A stretch of 64,000 nucleotides of DNA from Exophiala sp. HKRS030 (taxonomy: Eukaryota > Ascomycota > Eurotiomycetes > Chaetothyriales > Herpotrichiellaceae), in NCBI GenBank assembly GCA_023897205.1, contig JAHWDD010000007.1:1922001-1986000 (forward strand). The letters are read 5' to 3'. Position numbers and translations under genes: made by a program. Below the pieces are notes generated by a model. That model made no database searches. It was given only the letters and a program-made list of their open reading frames with translations, and was not told the DNA's origin. Positions 23,178 to 32,777 of this stretch are shown here, one piece after another. Position 1 is the first letter of the stretch, and each line of letters begins with the position of its first letter.

Positions 23178-23988
23178 TTGTAGATGGGTTCCGCTGGTCC
23201 TCTGCAACCATGTTGGAGGATGAAATTGCCTGTTCCACTCTGCGATACTGGCTTGCTTCTATTCCTTCGCATCCTCACACCGACAAACTCAAGAGCTTTC
23301 CACGATCAATCAACTGCAAGGAGCTACCTGCTGTGGCCCATTGCCCATCACAACTCTTTTCGATGAGTACTTTTTTCGACCACGGCCTATTGTTTTCAGC
23401 ACCACGATTGTTTTTATTGTACGAGTACACGATCATGATACCCCGAGAATTCCAGTCGATATGCGCCACATGAAGGACGGAGTTCAACTATGGGCAGTCG
23501 AATGCATGTGTTAGAGTAGATATGCAGGTGGTTTTCTTTCGTCGCTTCAAGGTATTATGGGATTCAGACTAGTCATGGCATCAAGAGTCAGCTCAAAACC
23601 AGAGCAGAATTATTTCACGCGATAGAGCAAGCTCTGTAGATAGTCGAATACGACTCATCCAACTTTTGTTCTTCTTCCGCGCGAATCGAGACAAAGGGAT
23701 CGTGTCTATGGGATTGTGTCTTTATCGAGTCTGTGTCAAAGCATTGACAATGGCCGGACACTTGATAAAGCACCGAGTCCTTTGTTGAGATGTAATCCTC
23801 TTTGTCCCGATTCTGCCCATGAGTGATCCAGGAACACGACTAATAACCAGTCCATGAGATGACCTTTTTTTCTCTCTCTCTCGTATTCTGATTTATTCTT
23901 ACATTCCATACGCCTCTCGCTCACGGGGCTTCACCTGGTTCAATACTCGTCAACGATACTGATCGACTTTCCAGATTGTGCCATCACC
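23178..23988. other. Intergenic region, no gene seen
   Basis: 811 bp between two plus-strand genes. Open frames are short and lack coding bias. A pyrimidine-rich CT run at about 23869-23884 lies just upstream of the next start codon. Confidence 0.4.
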
Positions 23989-25821
23989 ATGCCTGAACCA
24001 GGAAATCCCAATGACCTCAATGGTGCCAGCGCTCTAGAAGCCGGCATACCTCCACAGATCTCATCGGTGCGTTCATTTACCATCGATCCCGAACCCGACT
24101 TCGTCAGAACCTCAACTGAACCGCCTTCTCCTCGCCCCCTTCCAGATCGTCCAGCCTCGTCATCGCCGCCTTTGGACTCGTACGATGACTCGTCGGACGT
24201 CACTTGGACACCGCCGGAAACGCACATCTCTTCTCTTCCGCCTCCGCGGCCGCGTCCCGCTCGGGCGGAGCCCGCGACCACCGGTCGCCCCCGGACCGGC
24301 GAAGTCAACGAACGATTCCCCGCCTTTGGCGACGCGGCCAACACCCTGATCGGTGCTCGTTTGCTCCTCCTCGACGCTCTGCATCGCCGCCCGGTCAACG
24401 ACTGGCCCACCCTCACGGTCGAGCAGCACTTCAACTCCTTGTTTTCTCGAATCAGCCCGGAGACGGGCCACATCAAGACCGGTCAAGACCTGACGCGCAC
24501 CAAGGTCGACCTTTCACGCGCCATGGCCGCCGGGCAGGCCTTTCGCCGGCAGCGCGGATTGGGCAACGCGGGGAAGGCGGTCCGCCTCGACGAGCCCACC
24601 GCCGGTGACGGAACAGCCACGTCGCCCAAGGACGCCGGGCCCAAGCAGTTGCTGCGGCGTAAAGTGGTGGCGAGAGCGAAACAGGGCATCGCCACGGCGC
24701 TGAGGTTCGAGGCGGAATTCGGTATGGGGTTCCTGCATCGGCAGGAGGCGTCGACCAATCTGAGAGGAGAAGACCCGGACCGACGCAGAGGCAGATCCAG
24801 GACCAAGCAGCCCCCTCGACCACCGGGGGTGTCGAGGGAGGAAGTTGCTCTGTCCTTGTCGATGTTGCGTGAGAGTTTTCCTGGGTTCTACGACATCGTC
24901 GAGGCCCGTCACTCGTCGATTGGACAAGATCGCGACGATGGCGCACCGTCGAGGGCGAAAGGTCTGGGGAAAGGGGAGATGGAAAAGATGCCCACGGCGG
25001 GACAGATCAACGGGATCGGTCTACAAGGTACGTCGTTCTCCTCACGTCCTATCGTGCGCCCACCGTCGAGGACGTCGACCTCTGATGGATCAATGAGCAC
25101 TCCTATATCATTCGGAGGACGACAGTATGCTTCACTACGGGTCGTCGAACCGACTCGGGGATCAAAAGGTCAAGTCAGGATTCAGCAACCTCGACCGGCA
25201 GTCACAGCCCGTTATCAGCCGGTGAGTAGGTTCTACGAGGAACCCGATCCGTACTCTGAACAGGCTCAAGACAGCATCCACCCTTCACATGGCGGTGAGT
25301 ACACGGAAAAGTTCGAGGTCGAGTCCAAAACGGCAAAGGTTTGTACGGCCATGAGAAAGGTGTCGTCAATGGTCAAGGCTTTCGCAAAGGGGGTCGGACT
25401 TCGGTCGTCGTCGTCGTCGTCGTCCAACAAGACTCCAAAGGAGGAGAAAAGATGGGCGCGTGGCGCCGAGTCGTCACGCAATGCCTTGAGAGACCGCAAT
25501 CGACATGTTGATCTCCAAGGACAAGAGGAGGGAATCAGAGGTAAGGGATTTCACTCTACGTCGTCGCGGGTCGAGTTGCTGCCGTCGTCGTCGTTGTCAA
25601 CACCACTTCGAGATTCCACGTCACGTTCAAATGGCCCTGGCCTTGCTTCGTCAAGTCGGCCTTCTCGATATTATGACTCGCCTGGGATCATGAACGCGAT
25701 TCGATCGAGTATGGAACGACCAGTGACAGAGGCAAGACTTGTCACGGTCCCAAAACCCCGACCTCGGAAGTTGAAGAAGAATCCGAAAGTCGGAGTGGAT
25801 TCGAACTCGACTCGAAGATGA
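23989..25821 (+). CDS. Disordered protein of unknown function, 610 residues
   Basis: A single open frame starts in a good context (atcaccATGcc). I do not recognise a domain. Residues 1-110 are Pro/Ser/Asp-rich. About 110-330 is more ordered, with a hydrophobic segment L-I-G-A-R-L-L-L-L-D-A-L and a basic stretch R-R-K-V-V-A-R-A-K. The remainder is Ser/Arg-rich with an S-run encoded by a TCG repeat. The GC content of 24,200-24,700 is clearly higher than in the neighbours, with strong C/G use at third positions, which supports real coding. A GTAAGT just after the stop (about 25849) leaves open a longer spliced C-terminus. Function is unknown; it could be a cytoskeletal or nuclear scaffold, but nothing in the sequence decides this. 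Confidence 0.7.
   Translation: MPEPGNPNDLNGASALEAGIPPQISSVRSFTIDPEPDFVRTSTEPPSPRPLPDRPASSSPPLDSYDDSSDVTWTPPETHISSLPPPRPRPARAEPATTGRPRTGEVNERFPAFGDAANTLIGARLLLLDALHRRPVNDWPTLTVEQHFNSLFSRISPETGHIKTGQDLTRTKVDLSRAMAAGQAFRRQRGLGNAGKAVRLDEPTAGDGTATSPKDAGPKQLLRRKVVARAKQGIATALRFEAEFGMGFLHRQEASTNLRGEDPDRRRGRSRTKQPPRPPGVSREEVALSLSMLRESFPGFYDIVEARHSSIGQDRDDGAPSRAKGLGKGEMEKMPTAGQINGIGLQGTSFSSRPIVRPPSRTSTSDGSMSTPISFGGRQYASLRVVEPTRGSKGQVRIQQPRPAVTARYQPVSRFYEEPDPYSEQAQDSIHPSHGGEYTEKFEVESKTAKVCTAMRKVSSMVKAFAKGVGLRSSSSSSSNKTPKEEKRWARGAESSRNALRDRNRHVDLQGQEEGIRGKGFHSTSSRVELLPSSSLSTPLRDSTSRSNGPGLASSSRPSRYYDSPGIMNAIRSSMERPVTEARLVTVPKPRPRKLKKNPKVGVDSNSTRR
25404..25425 (+). repeat. (GTC)n trinucleotide repeat coding poly-Ser
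   Basis: About seven uninterrupted GTC units inside the disordered 610-residue protein encode a run of serines. Replication-slippage length variation between strains is likely. Confidence 0.85.
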
Positions 25822-26862
25822 AGATGATCGTTGGAAACGGCGACAAGGTAAGTCACATGCGAGCGAGATACGACGGCAACTGTTCCTGTCGTCTTGAAGA
25901 AGACCAGGACGATCAGACCACAACCAAACAAGACAAGGTAAGGCAAGTTCAAATGGAAAAAGAAGAAAAACAAGCAGGTCTTGGTTTCTCTCTTCTCTGG
26001 AGCTTTCTCATGAATTTACGAAAACAACAGGTCAGAGTATTTTGTGCTGCTTGCGGTAGTCATGGTCATGTTGACATTCCAGCTGGGCAAATAGAATTGA
26101 ATTTTGTTTTGTTTTGTTTTTTTGGTTCGAGTACTACATGGCTTCATCTTCGCCCCTCAATCATTTCATCAATCATGATACACTTGCAATATATCGTTCC
26201 CCTTGTGTAGGTACCTTGTGACTATGTTATTCATGGCCAGGGGGGCACTTTGTTCAGGCGAAGGTCCCAAATATATCCGAGACATCACACCATGCGTTCA
26301 TGATCTCCCAACGCGAGACTTACTCTCGATTTAGCATTTGCCCCCCCGGTTGTCCCACTCAATACTGTACTGTATAGTGATGGTACGGAAAACAAAAAGA
26401 CGTCGAGAGAAGGGAATGGAATGTGGCTCAAAAGTGGTGTTGGTTTTTTTGTCGTTGCTGTTCCTGTACAGTTTTTCGCAAACAGAAGAACGAAAAAAGG
26501 AAAAGAAGGACTCTCGTATTTTTAATGTTTTCATATGATTAGGTGTACTCGATATTACTATCCTCTTTTCTTCTATATTAGATCTCTTTCTTTCGCATTC
26601 AATGCCATCGCTATGCCTTTTTTTTTCCAAAACAAAAGGAAATTGTCAAAACTCAGTACCGTGCCATATCGCTATGCTGTTGCCATGCTATGCCCATCCC
26701 ATGCTATGCTATGCCATGCTATGCTATGCAAAACAAACCCAAAGATGAAAGAAACTCGTCAAGGATAGTCGGTTAAGTCGGGCGTCAATGAAATGAGACC
26801 AAAAACAAGAGATGTTCAGAGGTGGGAGTTTGGAGGTTGCATCACAAAGGAGCCATTTTCTC
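25822..26862. other. Convergent intergenic region
   Basis: About 1.04 kb between convergent genes. AT-rich, with several homopolymer runs and no convincing frame. Confidence 0.4.
26685..26730. repeat. ATGCT/ATGCC pentanucleotide tandem repeat
   Basis: An imperfect tandem array of ATGCT and ATGCC units in the 3' flank of the cell-wall protein gene. Simple-sequence repeat, no known role. Confidence 0.7.
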
Positions 26863-28074
26863 TTACCACACTGTCACAGAGCTGGTGGTCGAGACAGGAG
26901 CAGCAGTAGTAGTGGATACAGCGGCTGAAGTGGTCGTGACCGCTGGAGTGGTTGTCACTGCTGCCGATGTGGTTGTGGTCACTGGTGCGCTTGAAGTTGT
27001 AGAAGTAGAGGTAGATGTGGTCGAGGCGGAAGTGGTGGAAGCGCTCGATGTGGTAGATGCGGATGTGGTGGTAACGCTTGATGAGGTTGAAGTGCTTGAT
27101 GATGTCGATGCCCAAGTAGTCGTGGTGCTTGCCTTGGAAGAGGTAGATGTTGTCGAAGTGCTAGAAGCAGACGAGGTGCTTGTCGAGCTGTGGTGCTTCT
27201 TCGTGCTCGTGCTCGTGCTCGTGCTGGTCGATGTTGGGGCTACTGTAGTCGTGGTGGACTTCTTGGTTGAAGTGACGAGAGTGGAAGTTGGAGTAGGAGG
27301 GTTTGGAATGGCGATGGTGCAGGTGATACCCCAAACATCAATGTAGGTGATGGTTTGGCAGTGGTTGCATTGAGATGGAGGATAGTAGACACCGGAGCCA
27401 CCGTTGTTGGGAGGTTGCGTTACAGTCACGGTCACCGTCTTGGTCACTGCAGGAGGGCAGACAGGAGCTGGCGTGGTCTGAGCAGGAGGAGCTGGAGTTG
27501 GCTTTGGGTGCCATGGTTTAGTGACAGGATAGCATGTTGTGGTGGTGTAGGTTTCAGCAGTCACCCAGGTCGTGTAGATTGTGGTTGCACCTTGGGTCGC
27601 CACCGGAGTAGAGCATGGAACGAATTTGGTCTTTGTGATCCATTCTGTGGTGGTAATTGTGGTCCAAATGGTGGCAGGAGTCGTGGTGGTGACAACGCTC
27701 GTGGTTGTCTTGTGTGGTTTCTTCGTCGTGGTGGTCGAGGTGGCGTTGTGAGACGTCGTGGTGCATGAAGTAGAGCTCGTTGTTGGAACAGAGCTGGAGC
27801 TGGAGCTGGAGCTATGCGATGTCGTGGTGCACGAAGTCGAACTGGTCGTTGGGACGGAGCTGGTTGACGTGCTGGAGCTATGGGGTGTCGTGGTGCAAGA
27901 CGTCGAGCTCGAAGAAGTGCTAGGGCTCACGCTCGTAGTTGAAGCACTCGTGGTGCTGCTCGAGAGAGACGTGGTAGTTGTGGTCGTCGAGTTGCTTGCC
28001 CATCCTTCAGCATAAGGATGTGCCAGGGAACTGCCGGCGAGGGCTGCAACGAGAAAGATGATTGGAGAACGCAT
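26863..28074 (-). CDS. Secreted Thr/Ser-rich mucin-like cell-wall protein
   Basis: Single exon of 403 residues when started at the ATG at 28074. This start is preferred over the upstream in-frame ATG at 28185 because it gives a clean signal peptide (M-R-S-P-I-I-F-L-V-A-A-L-A-G-S-S-L-A, cut before H-P-Y). About residues 28-127 are Ser/Thr-rich with three 22-residue repeats. A Cys-containing core (about 130-270) has W-T-T-I-T-T-T-E-W, Y-T-T-W-V-T-A-E-T-Y and Q-C-N-H-C-Q-T-I-T-Y. A second Ser/Thr-rich arm runs to the end. Heavy O-mannosylation and location in the wall or matrix are expected. No hydrophobic GPI tail is present in this frame. The stop codon TAA overlaps a GTAAGA donor-like site. 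The specific family is not recognised. Confidence 0.8.
   Translation of the reverse strand: MRSPIIFLVAALAGSSLAHPYAEGWASNSTTTTTTSLSSSTTSASTTSVSPSTSSSSTSCTTTPHSSSTSTSSVPTTSSTSCTTTSHSSSSSSSSVPTTSSTSCTTTSHNATSTTTTKKPHKTTTSVVTTTTPATIWTTITTTEWITKTKFVPCSTPVATQGATTIYTTWVTAETYTTTTCYPVTKPWHPKPTPAPPAQTTPAPVCPPAVTKTVTVTVTQPPNNGGSGVYYPPSQCNHCQTITYIDVWGITCTIAIPNPPTPTSTLVTSTKKSTTTTVAPTSTSTSTSTSTKKHHSSTSTSSASSTSTTSTSSKASTTTTWASTSSSTSTSSSVTTTSASTTSSASTTSASTTSTSTSTTSSAPVTTTTSAAVTTTPAVTTTSAAVSTTTAAPVSTTSSVTVW
27739..27906 (-). repeat. Tandem 66-nt repeat within the wall-protein gene
   Basis: Two and a half copies encode the 22-residue unit S-T-S-C-T-T-T-x-H-S-S-S ... S-S-V-P-T-T-S, with Cys at residues 60, 82 and 104 exactly 22 apart. 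Copies are nearly identical in protein and close in DNA, so expansion is recent. Confidence 0.8.
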
Positions 28075-30373
28075 ATTTGATGATGTGTCTGGGCAGTGAT
28101 AAGATGAACGAATGTATGTGTATGTGTCTGTGAGTGTGTATGGGGAAGAGCGAATGTATAAGGAGTAACGAGTGTCCTTGTGCAATCAGCGAATGTGTGA
28201 AGTGTGTTGTTGGTTGGTTGTTTGTATGCTTTGATGATGATGATGGAAAGAAAAGAGCCTCTGAAGCTTGAGAGACTTGGAATTACTTATACCTGCCTCG
28301 ATGATTCTCGAAATAGATTGAGACATCTCTGGACTGATTTGAGCGTAGCATCTGCTCGTCGACGCCATGGTATTGGGCCATGTTACCATCACCCAGTGGT
28401 CAGATGTGAGTGTGTACAAGGCTAGACGAAGATGAAAGTCTCGAGACCTGAGAAGGCTGTGCCTTGCAGTTGCAGTCGATGCGAGGGAAAATGGCGCACA
28501 GAGCACGTTAAGTGGCTGAGCTAGACCTAGAAGGGATGGATATGGCTGCTGTTTTAATCCATGACGTACAACACGAGTCCAATTATTTCCGCAGGAAGCT
28601 CAGCGTCTGGGCCAAATTGTATGCGGTCTTAAACTACCCCGAGCTCGCATGGCTAAAGCGGCGTGGTTACCTCTGAAGAATCTGGGTTCTGGCCACTCAC
28701 TATTTTTAGGGCGAACCAGTGCTCAAGCCACTTGAGGCGTCGAGAGGAGAGACTTGAAGACACCTGAAGACACCTGAGAATGACCTAAAAGACACCTAAA
28801 GACCCTGCCCAGGCACACCCGAAGAACCACCTGAAGCTACCCTACCATACGGCTCTCCCCGGCCACTTTGACCACGTTACCTTGGGACCGGCGGATTTGG
28901 TCTCATCCCTCCAGATTTTGTCGTGTTTGTTCGGTCGAATCACTTACTCCTCACTCGCTGCATTGTCACCCTATGATGTCTTACGGCTTCATCTTGGCCA
29001 AGCTCCGTCTCTATGGTGCTTTTACAACATGTGAAAATTCTCTTCATGAGCAGGTAATGGCAAGGGTCTCGATCAGTCAACCTAACAATAGATTCAATAG
29101 CACTTTTTCCCCATTTCAACCTATCTTCAGCGCAGTCTGTCTACTATGAATTTCTACAATTTCAAGCGCAGTCAAGTCCGCCATTCCGCATTAGGCAGGT
29201 ACATCCCATTTTACAAGAGTCCAATTCACCACTCGAGCTGATGCAGCAAAACACCATCCAGAAAGAATTCTAATCAGGGTACCACAAGAGATCCTTTGAT
29301 CATCACAGAGTGCATTCAAGGCCGCCAAAAAAGGAAGACTCTCTATATTTTCCCATGCCATTCCATTACAAGAAAAACAGCCTTGAGCATGACTTAAATC
29401 CACATCAAATGACCACAACTCGATATTGTGTCTCAGTTACCGAAACCCAACTTTCCCTGGATCTCATATCATGTCCTTGCCGATGCGTACGATTGATCCG
29501 ACCGATTGAAGTAGCACGACTCTAATCACGACCTCCCTTGTGCCTAGACATTGTCATGACAGCCATGTCAAGGCCATAGACTATTTTCAACGACATTGCC
29601 AGCTCTCTCGTCCTCACATATCGCCGTTTTGAACCTCCACTAATTCACTCGTGTCAATGCCAGTCATCATAATGCTGGACGGTGCGCGCTGATCTGGTCG
29701 CCACCGAGTGGAGTGCAAGCACCCAGGCGGACCTCAGTCGCCGAGTGTAGCAAGAATAGATGTCTGCAATGCTCAGGTTCTAGCTGACCACACTATAGGA
29801 CCACCTGGAGTGGTCGGCGACCCCTGGATGTTCATCTTCCTCAGATGGAGCCGTGACAGTCACACCATTCTCAATTCCGGCAACATCCATGAAAGTACAG
29901 GGCAACTACCATGTTCGAGCCATTCGCTGTGGTGTTGATGGTTTCGGAGGTGGATAATCTGCCACGAAACATGGTGGCTATTTTCATCAAAAACCACCAA
30001 GTTCTTCAGGATCTTCACGGTGGCGTGATATCGGCGAGCCATGGACATCGAGGATCCTGAATGGGTCGCCCGTCTATAAATAACTTAGCATGTGTTTATG
30101 AGGTGAACGCGCAAAATGATATATCCGAGTCGAACTTCAGACAAAATAGAGAAGATGTTGTGTGGCTGGTTTTTGTAGGCATTGCACAGAAAGTCCCAGG
30201 GTTGAGATCGTGAGATTCAACCACTGTACACAAAGTGCTCCTCTGGCCCCAGCTGCCTCATCATATGTAGCGAAGGGCAGAGTGATTGACTGACCTTTTG
30301 CATCAACTCTTTGCGTCAAAGATACACCGATGAACATTAGTAGCGGTAGTAATGTCGGTCGGATGTCACGAGT
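28075..30373. other. Long intergenic region, no supported gene
   Basis: 2.3 kb without a gene I can support. The wall-protein promoter lies near 28,075-28,500. Open frames at 28,868-29,149 and 29,708-29,938 show no coding bias, motif or plausible splicing. It separates variable genes from the RRP7-ATP12 housekeeping pair. A small spliced gene or a non-coding RNA cannot be excluded. Confidence 0.4.
28752..28806. repeat. Imperfect GAAGACACCT direct repeats
   Basis: GAAGACACCT occurs twice in perfect tandem, followed by two diverged copies (gaatgaccta and aagacaccta). Short, non-coding. Confidence 0.6.
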
Positions 30374-31267
30374 TCAACCCTGAGGCTTTCCTCTTCGTCG
30401 TCTCATTTCCTCTACCTTCCTCTTGTCCTCTTCAAACTTCTTCAACATCTCCGCATGCTCTTCTTTCCTCTTCTCTCGCATCTGGAATCTGTAAAAGTCT
30501 TCGAGACCCTTGTTCTTCTCCTTTTGTCGCTCTGCGAGCTCCTTGGCCTCGTCACTTCGGACTGCGCCTCGGGACGCCCTTGTAACGGTGATGAATCCGT
30601 CTTCGTCAGGCTCTTGTCGCTTCCGAGCGTTCTCCCGACTTCGTGCCTCTTCCATCTGGGCGTACGCAGTCATGAACCCGTTGACCGATCGAAGTAATTC
30701 TTTCTTCGACGGATACTGCAGATGCTTGTGGTGGGAGTACCTCGTCATGCCCAAACGAGGAACACCCCGGGTCGTGCCACTGCTCCATTCCAAAGCTGTG
30801 CCTGACTTTGCGGCTCGTTTCGCTCCCTTGAATGCAAGTTCCATGCTCGCCCGGTCCACAAACACCACAATCGCCGTCGACCCTGTCTGGTGGATTTCCG
30901 AGTCGAAGGCTTTTGGTAGGGAATATGCGTCCAAGCCCGCCTCGAGTTCTTCCGCGGTCATTCTCTTCCTCTTCCGACTCGACATTGCGCCGGACGTGGG
31001 TTTCCCGGTGACATTTGTTTCGGAGAAGTGGACCGCTTCAACGCGTCCGCCTTCGAGTTGGTTCGTGAAGAGATGTCTCAGGGCTTGTGTCGTCGCCGAT
31101 ATGGGAATGTTCACTAGGAACAGAGATCTTCGCGCATCGTCGTCTGAGATTTTCGGGTCGTGAGGTTTCAGGTACAAGTAGTGCAGTATTTTCTCCGGTA
31201 AACCATCTATCGATGGCAGCCTCAGCGGCAGAGCCACACAGCCGCCGACTTCTCGAGGTGGTCTCAT
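30374..31267 (-). CDS. RRP7: Ribosomal RNA-processing protein Rrp7
   Basis: Intronless, 297 residues. The N-terminal half holds the RNA-recognition-like module: L-Y-L-K-P-H then R-R-S-L-F-L-V-N-I-P at about 30-55, and a long inserted strand around S-T-A-I-V-V-F-V-D. The C-terminus is the conserved RRP7 domain, beginning D-E-D-G-F-I-T-V-T-R and continuing as a charged helix (F-Y-R-F-Q-M-R-E-K-R-K-E-E-H). Rrp7 acts in the nucleolus in the UTP-C/Rrp36 part of the small-subunit processome, for pre-18S cleavage and 40S assembly. It is transcribed divergently from ATP12 across a 185 bp spacer. The length matches fungal homologues. Confidence 0.94.
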   Translation of the reverse strand: MRPPREVGGCVALPLRLPSIDGLPEKILHYLYLKPHDPKISDDDARRSLFLVNIPISATTQALRHLFTNQLEGGRVEAVHFSETNVTGKPTSGAMSSRKRKRMTAEELEAGLDAYSLPKAFDSEIHQTGSTAIVVFVDRASMELAFKGAKRAAKSGTALEWSSGTTRGVPRLGMTRYSHHKHLQYPSKKELLRSVNGFMTAYAQMEEARSRENARKRQEPDEDGFITVTRASRGAVRSDEAKELAERQKEKNKGLEDFYRFQMREKRKEEHAEMLKKFEEDKRKVEEMRRRRGKPQG

Positions 31268-31452
31268 GTTTAAAGGGCTCGTCCAGTATTGTACACTGTA
31301 GAAAGAGACAAAACCTCGCTCGACATTTTTTGTTACAAACGAATCACCCGCGGCCTCGGGCGATCTAACTCCGAAGATCTTGGCACTTAACTCCGGTCTA
31401 TATCATCAAATATTCCTCAACCCAAAGGTTCAAACTGGACCGACCTCAAGCA
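31268..31452. promoter_or_regulatory. Compact bidirectional promoter (RRP7 / ATP12)
   Basis: Only 185 bp separate the two divergent start codons, so both genes must share promoter DNA. No clear TATA box on either side. Confidence 0.6.
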
Positions 31453-32619
31453 ATGCCAGTTGTTGTCTCTGCGACCGTCGCCGCCATGAGGACGCACGCA
31501 GTTCGATTATCTCGCCCTTGGCGAGGCCAGCGTTCTTGTCCCTTGCCTTCCTTCCGACCTCTCTCCACGACACCGTCTCGATTCGCAAATGCCCTCCCCA
31601 TCACCGCCACTGGACCTCCCCCGGACCCTCCCACGCCCGCTTCAGGCCCTTACTCCGACAAGGTCACAGAACGTCGGCGCAAAGCGGCCCTCCTCGAAGC
31701 AGGCAAAGAGATTCGTGCGGCGGCGGCAGCATCGCAGTCCCCTGGCAAAAAATCGTCGTCACCTTTGAAGAGACGATTCTGGAAGGATGTACACATCCGA
31801 GAGTCCCCCAGCGGGGGTTTCGAAGTGTACCTGGACGCACGACCGGTCAGGACACCCTCCAAAACAATCCTCACCATCCCCAAGTCAAAGCCTCACCTGG
31901 CCCACGCCATAGCCATAGAATGGGACATGCTCGAGTCGGCACAGCAGGCTCTCAAGAACCACAACATCCCCATGACCTCGACGACCGCCCGGGCACAAGA
32001 CATTGCCGAGGCCGAAGCGAGAGGGGACCACACAATCAGAAACGAAATCATCAAAGTCATGATGGGCTACCTGGACACGGACACGTTGTTGTGTTGGGTG
32101 CCGGAGCAACAGTCGTTTGACGACGGTACGGGACCACTGGATACGCAGACTGAGACAAAAAAGGAAACACTACGACAGAGGCAGATCCGGATCGCGACAC
32201 CAATCTTGGCCTTCCTCAATACGTCTGTCTGGCCCGGGGTTGAAATCAAGCCGGTACTCGACGAGGGTAGCATCATGCCGGTCAGGCAGTCCGAGGTCAC
32301 GAGGAGCGTGATTCAAGGTTGGATCGCCGGACTGCCGGCCTTCGAGCTCGCGGCGTTGGAGAGAGCCGTACTCGCCACCAAGAGTCTCCTGGTCGGCACC
32401 AGACTCTTGATCGAATGGAGCGAGGAGTTTCGGGATCTCCAGCGAGGCGGGCCCGACGACGCGAGGTTCGGCATCGAAGAGGCGGCCGAGGCGGCGACTC
32501 TGGAAGTCCGCTGGCAGACTGCCATGTGGGGAGAAGTCGAGGACACCCACGACGTCGACAACGAAGACATACGACGGCAATTGGGAAGTGCGATTCTGCT
32601 CGTCAGTGGAGGTCGGTAG
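31453..32619 (+). CDS. ATP12: Mitochondrial F1-ATPase assembly chaperone Atp12
   Basis: Intronless, 388 residues. The first about 50 residues are Arg/Ser/Thr-rich and lack acidic residues, as in a mitochondrial presequence; translation could also start at the second ATG (31486). The ATP12 domain follows: G-F-E-V-Y-L-D-A-R-P-V-R-T-P, then K-P-H-L-A-H-A-I-A-I-E-W-D and the T-A-R-A-Q-D-I helix. The C-terminal helical bundle contains E-L-A-A-L-E-R-A-V-L-A-T-K-S. Atp12 binds free F1 alpha subunit in the matrix and prevents its aggregation before the hexamer forms. The predicted protein carries an acidic/Thr insert near 225-240. It diverges from RRP7 and is followed by a convergent monooxygenase gene. 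Confidence 0.95.
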   Translation: MPVVVSATVAAMRTHAVRLSRPWRGQRSCPLPSFRPLSTTPSRFANALPITATGPPPDPPTPASGPYSDKVTERRRKAALLEAGKEIRAAAAASQSPGKKSSSPLKRRFWKDVHIRESPSGGFEVYLDARPVRTPSKTILTIPKSKPHLAHAIAIEWDMLESAQQALKNHNIPMTSTTARAQDIAEAEARGDHTIRNEIIKVMMGYLDTDTLLCWVPEQQSFDDGTGPLDTQTETKKETLRQRQIRIATPILAFLNTSVWPGVEIKPVLDEGSIMPVRQSEVTRSVIQGWIAGLPAFELAALERAVLATKSLLVGTRLLIEWSEEFRDLQRGGPDDARFGIEEAAEAATLEVRWQTAMWGEVEDTHDVDNEDIRRQLGSAILLVSGGR

Positions 32620-32777
32620 ACTTTTTGAGAGAGCGCGCAAAGGTTTCAATTCTTTCGCATGAGATGTATAAGTAAAACTTCAGTGGTCCCCGAACGAAAC
32701 ATGGGGCTAATCCAATGGCTGGGCAACCCTCCTGCTTGCGCATCCTCTCTCCTGTCTACATAGGTATCTTAGTTATT

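Noticed and set aside
26822..27346. Val-rich 174-codon plus-strand frame
   Set aside because: It is the exact antisense of the Thr/Ser-rich wall protein; ACN/TCN codons read backwards give GTN/GAN valine and acidic codons.
28868..29149. 93-codon plus-strand frame in the 2.3 kb gap
   Set aside because: No coding bias, no motif, no neighbouring exon in phase.
30510..31163. 217-codon plus-strand frame
   Set aside because: Antisense shadow of RRP7, which has a complete recognisable domain on the minus strand.
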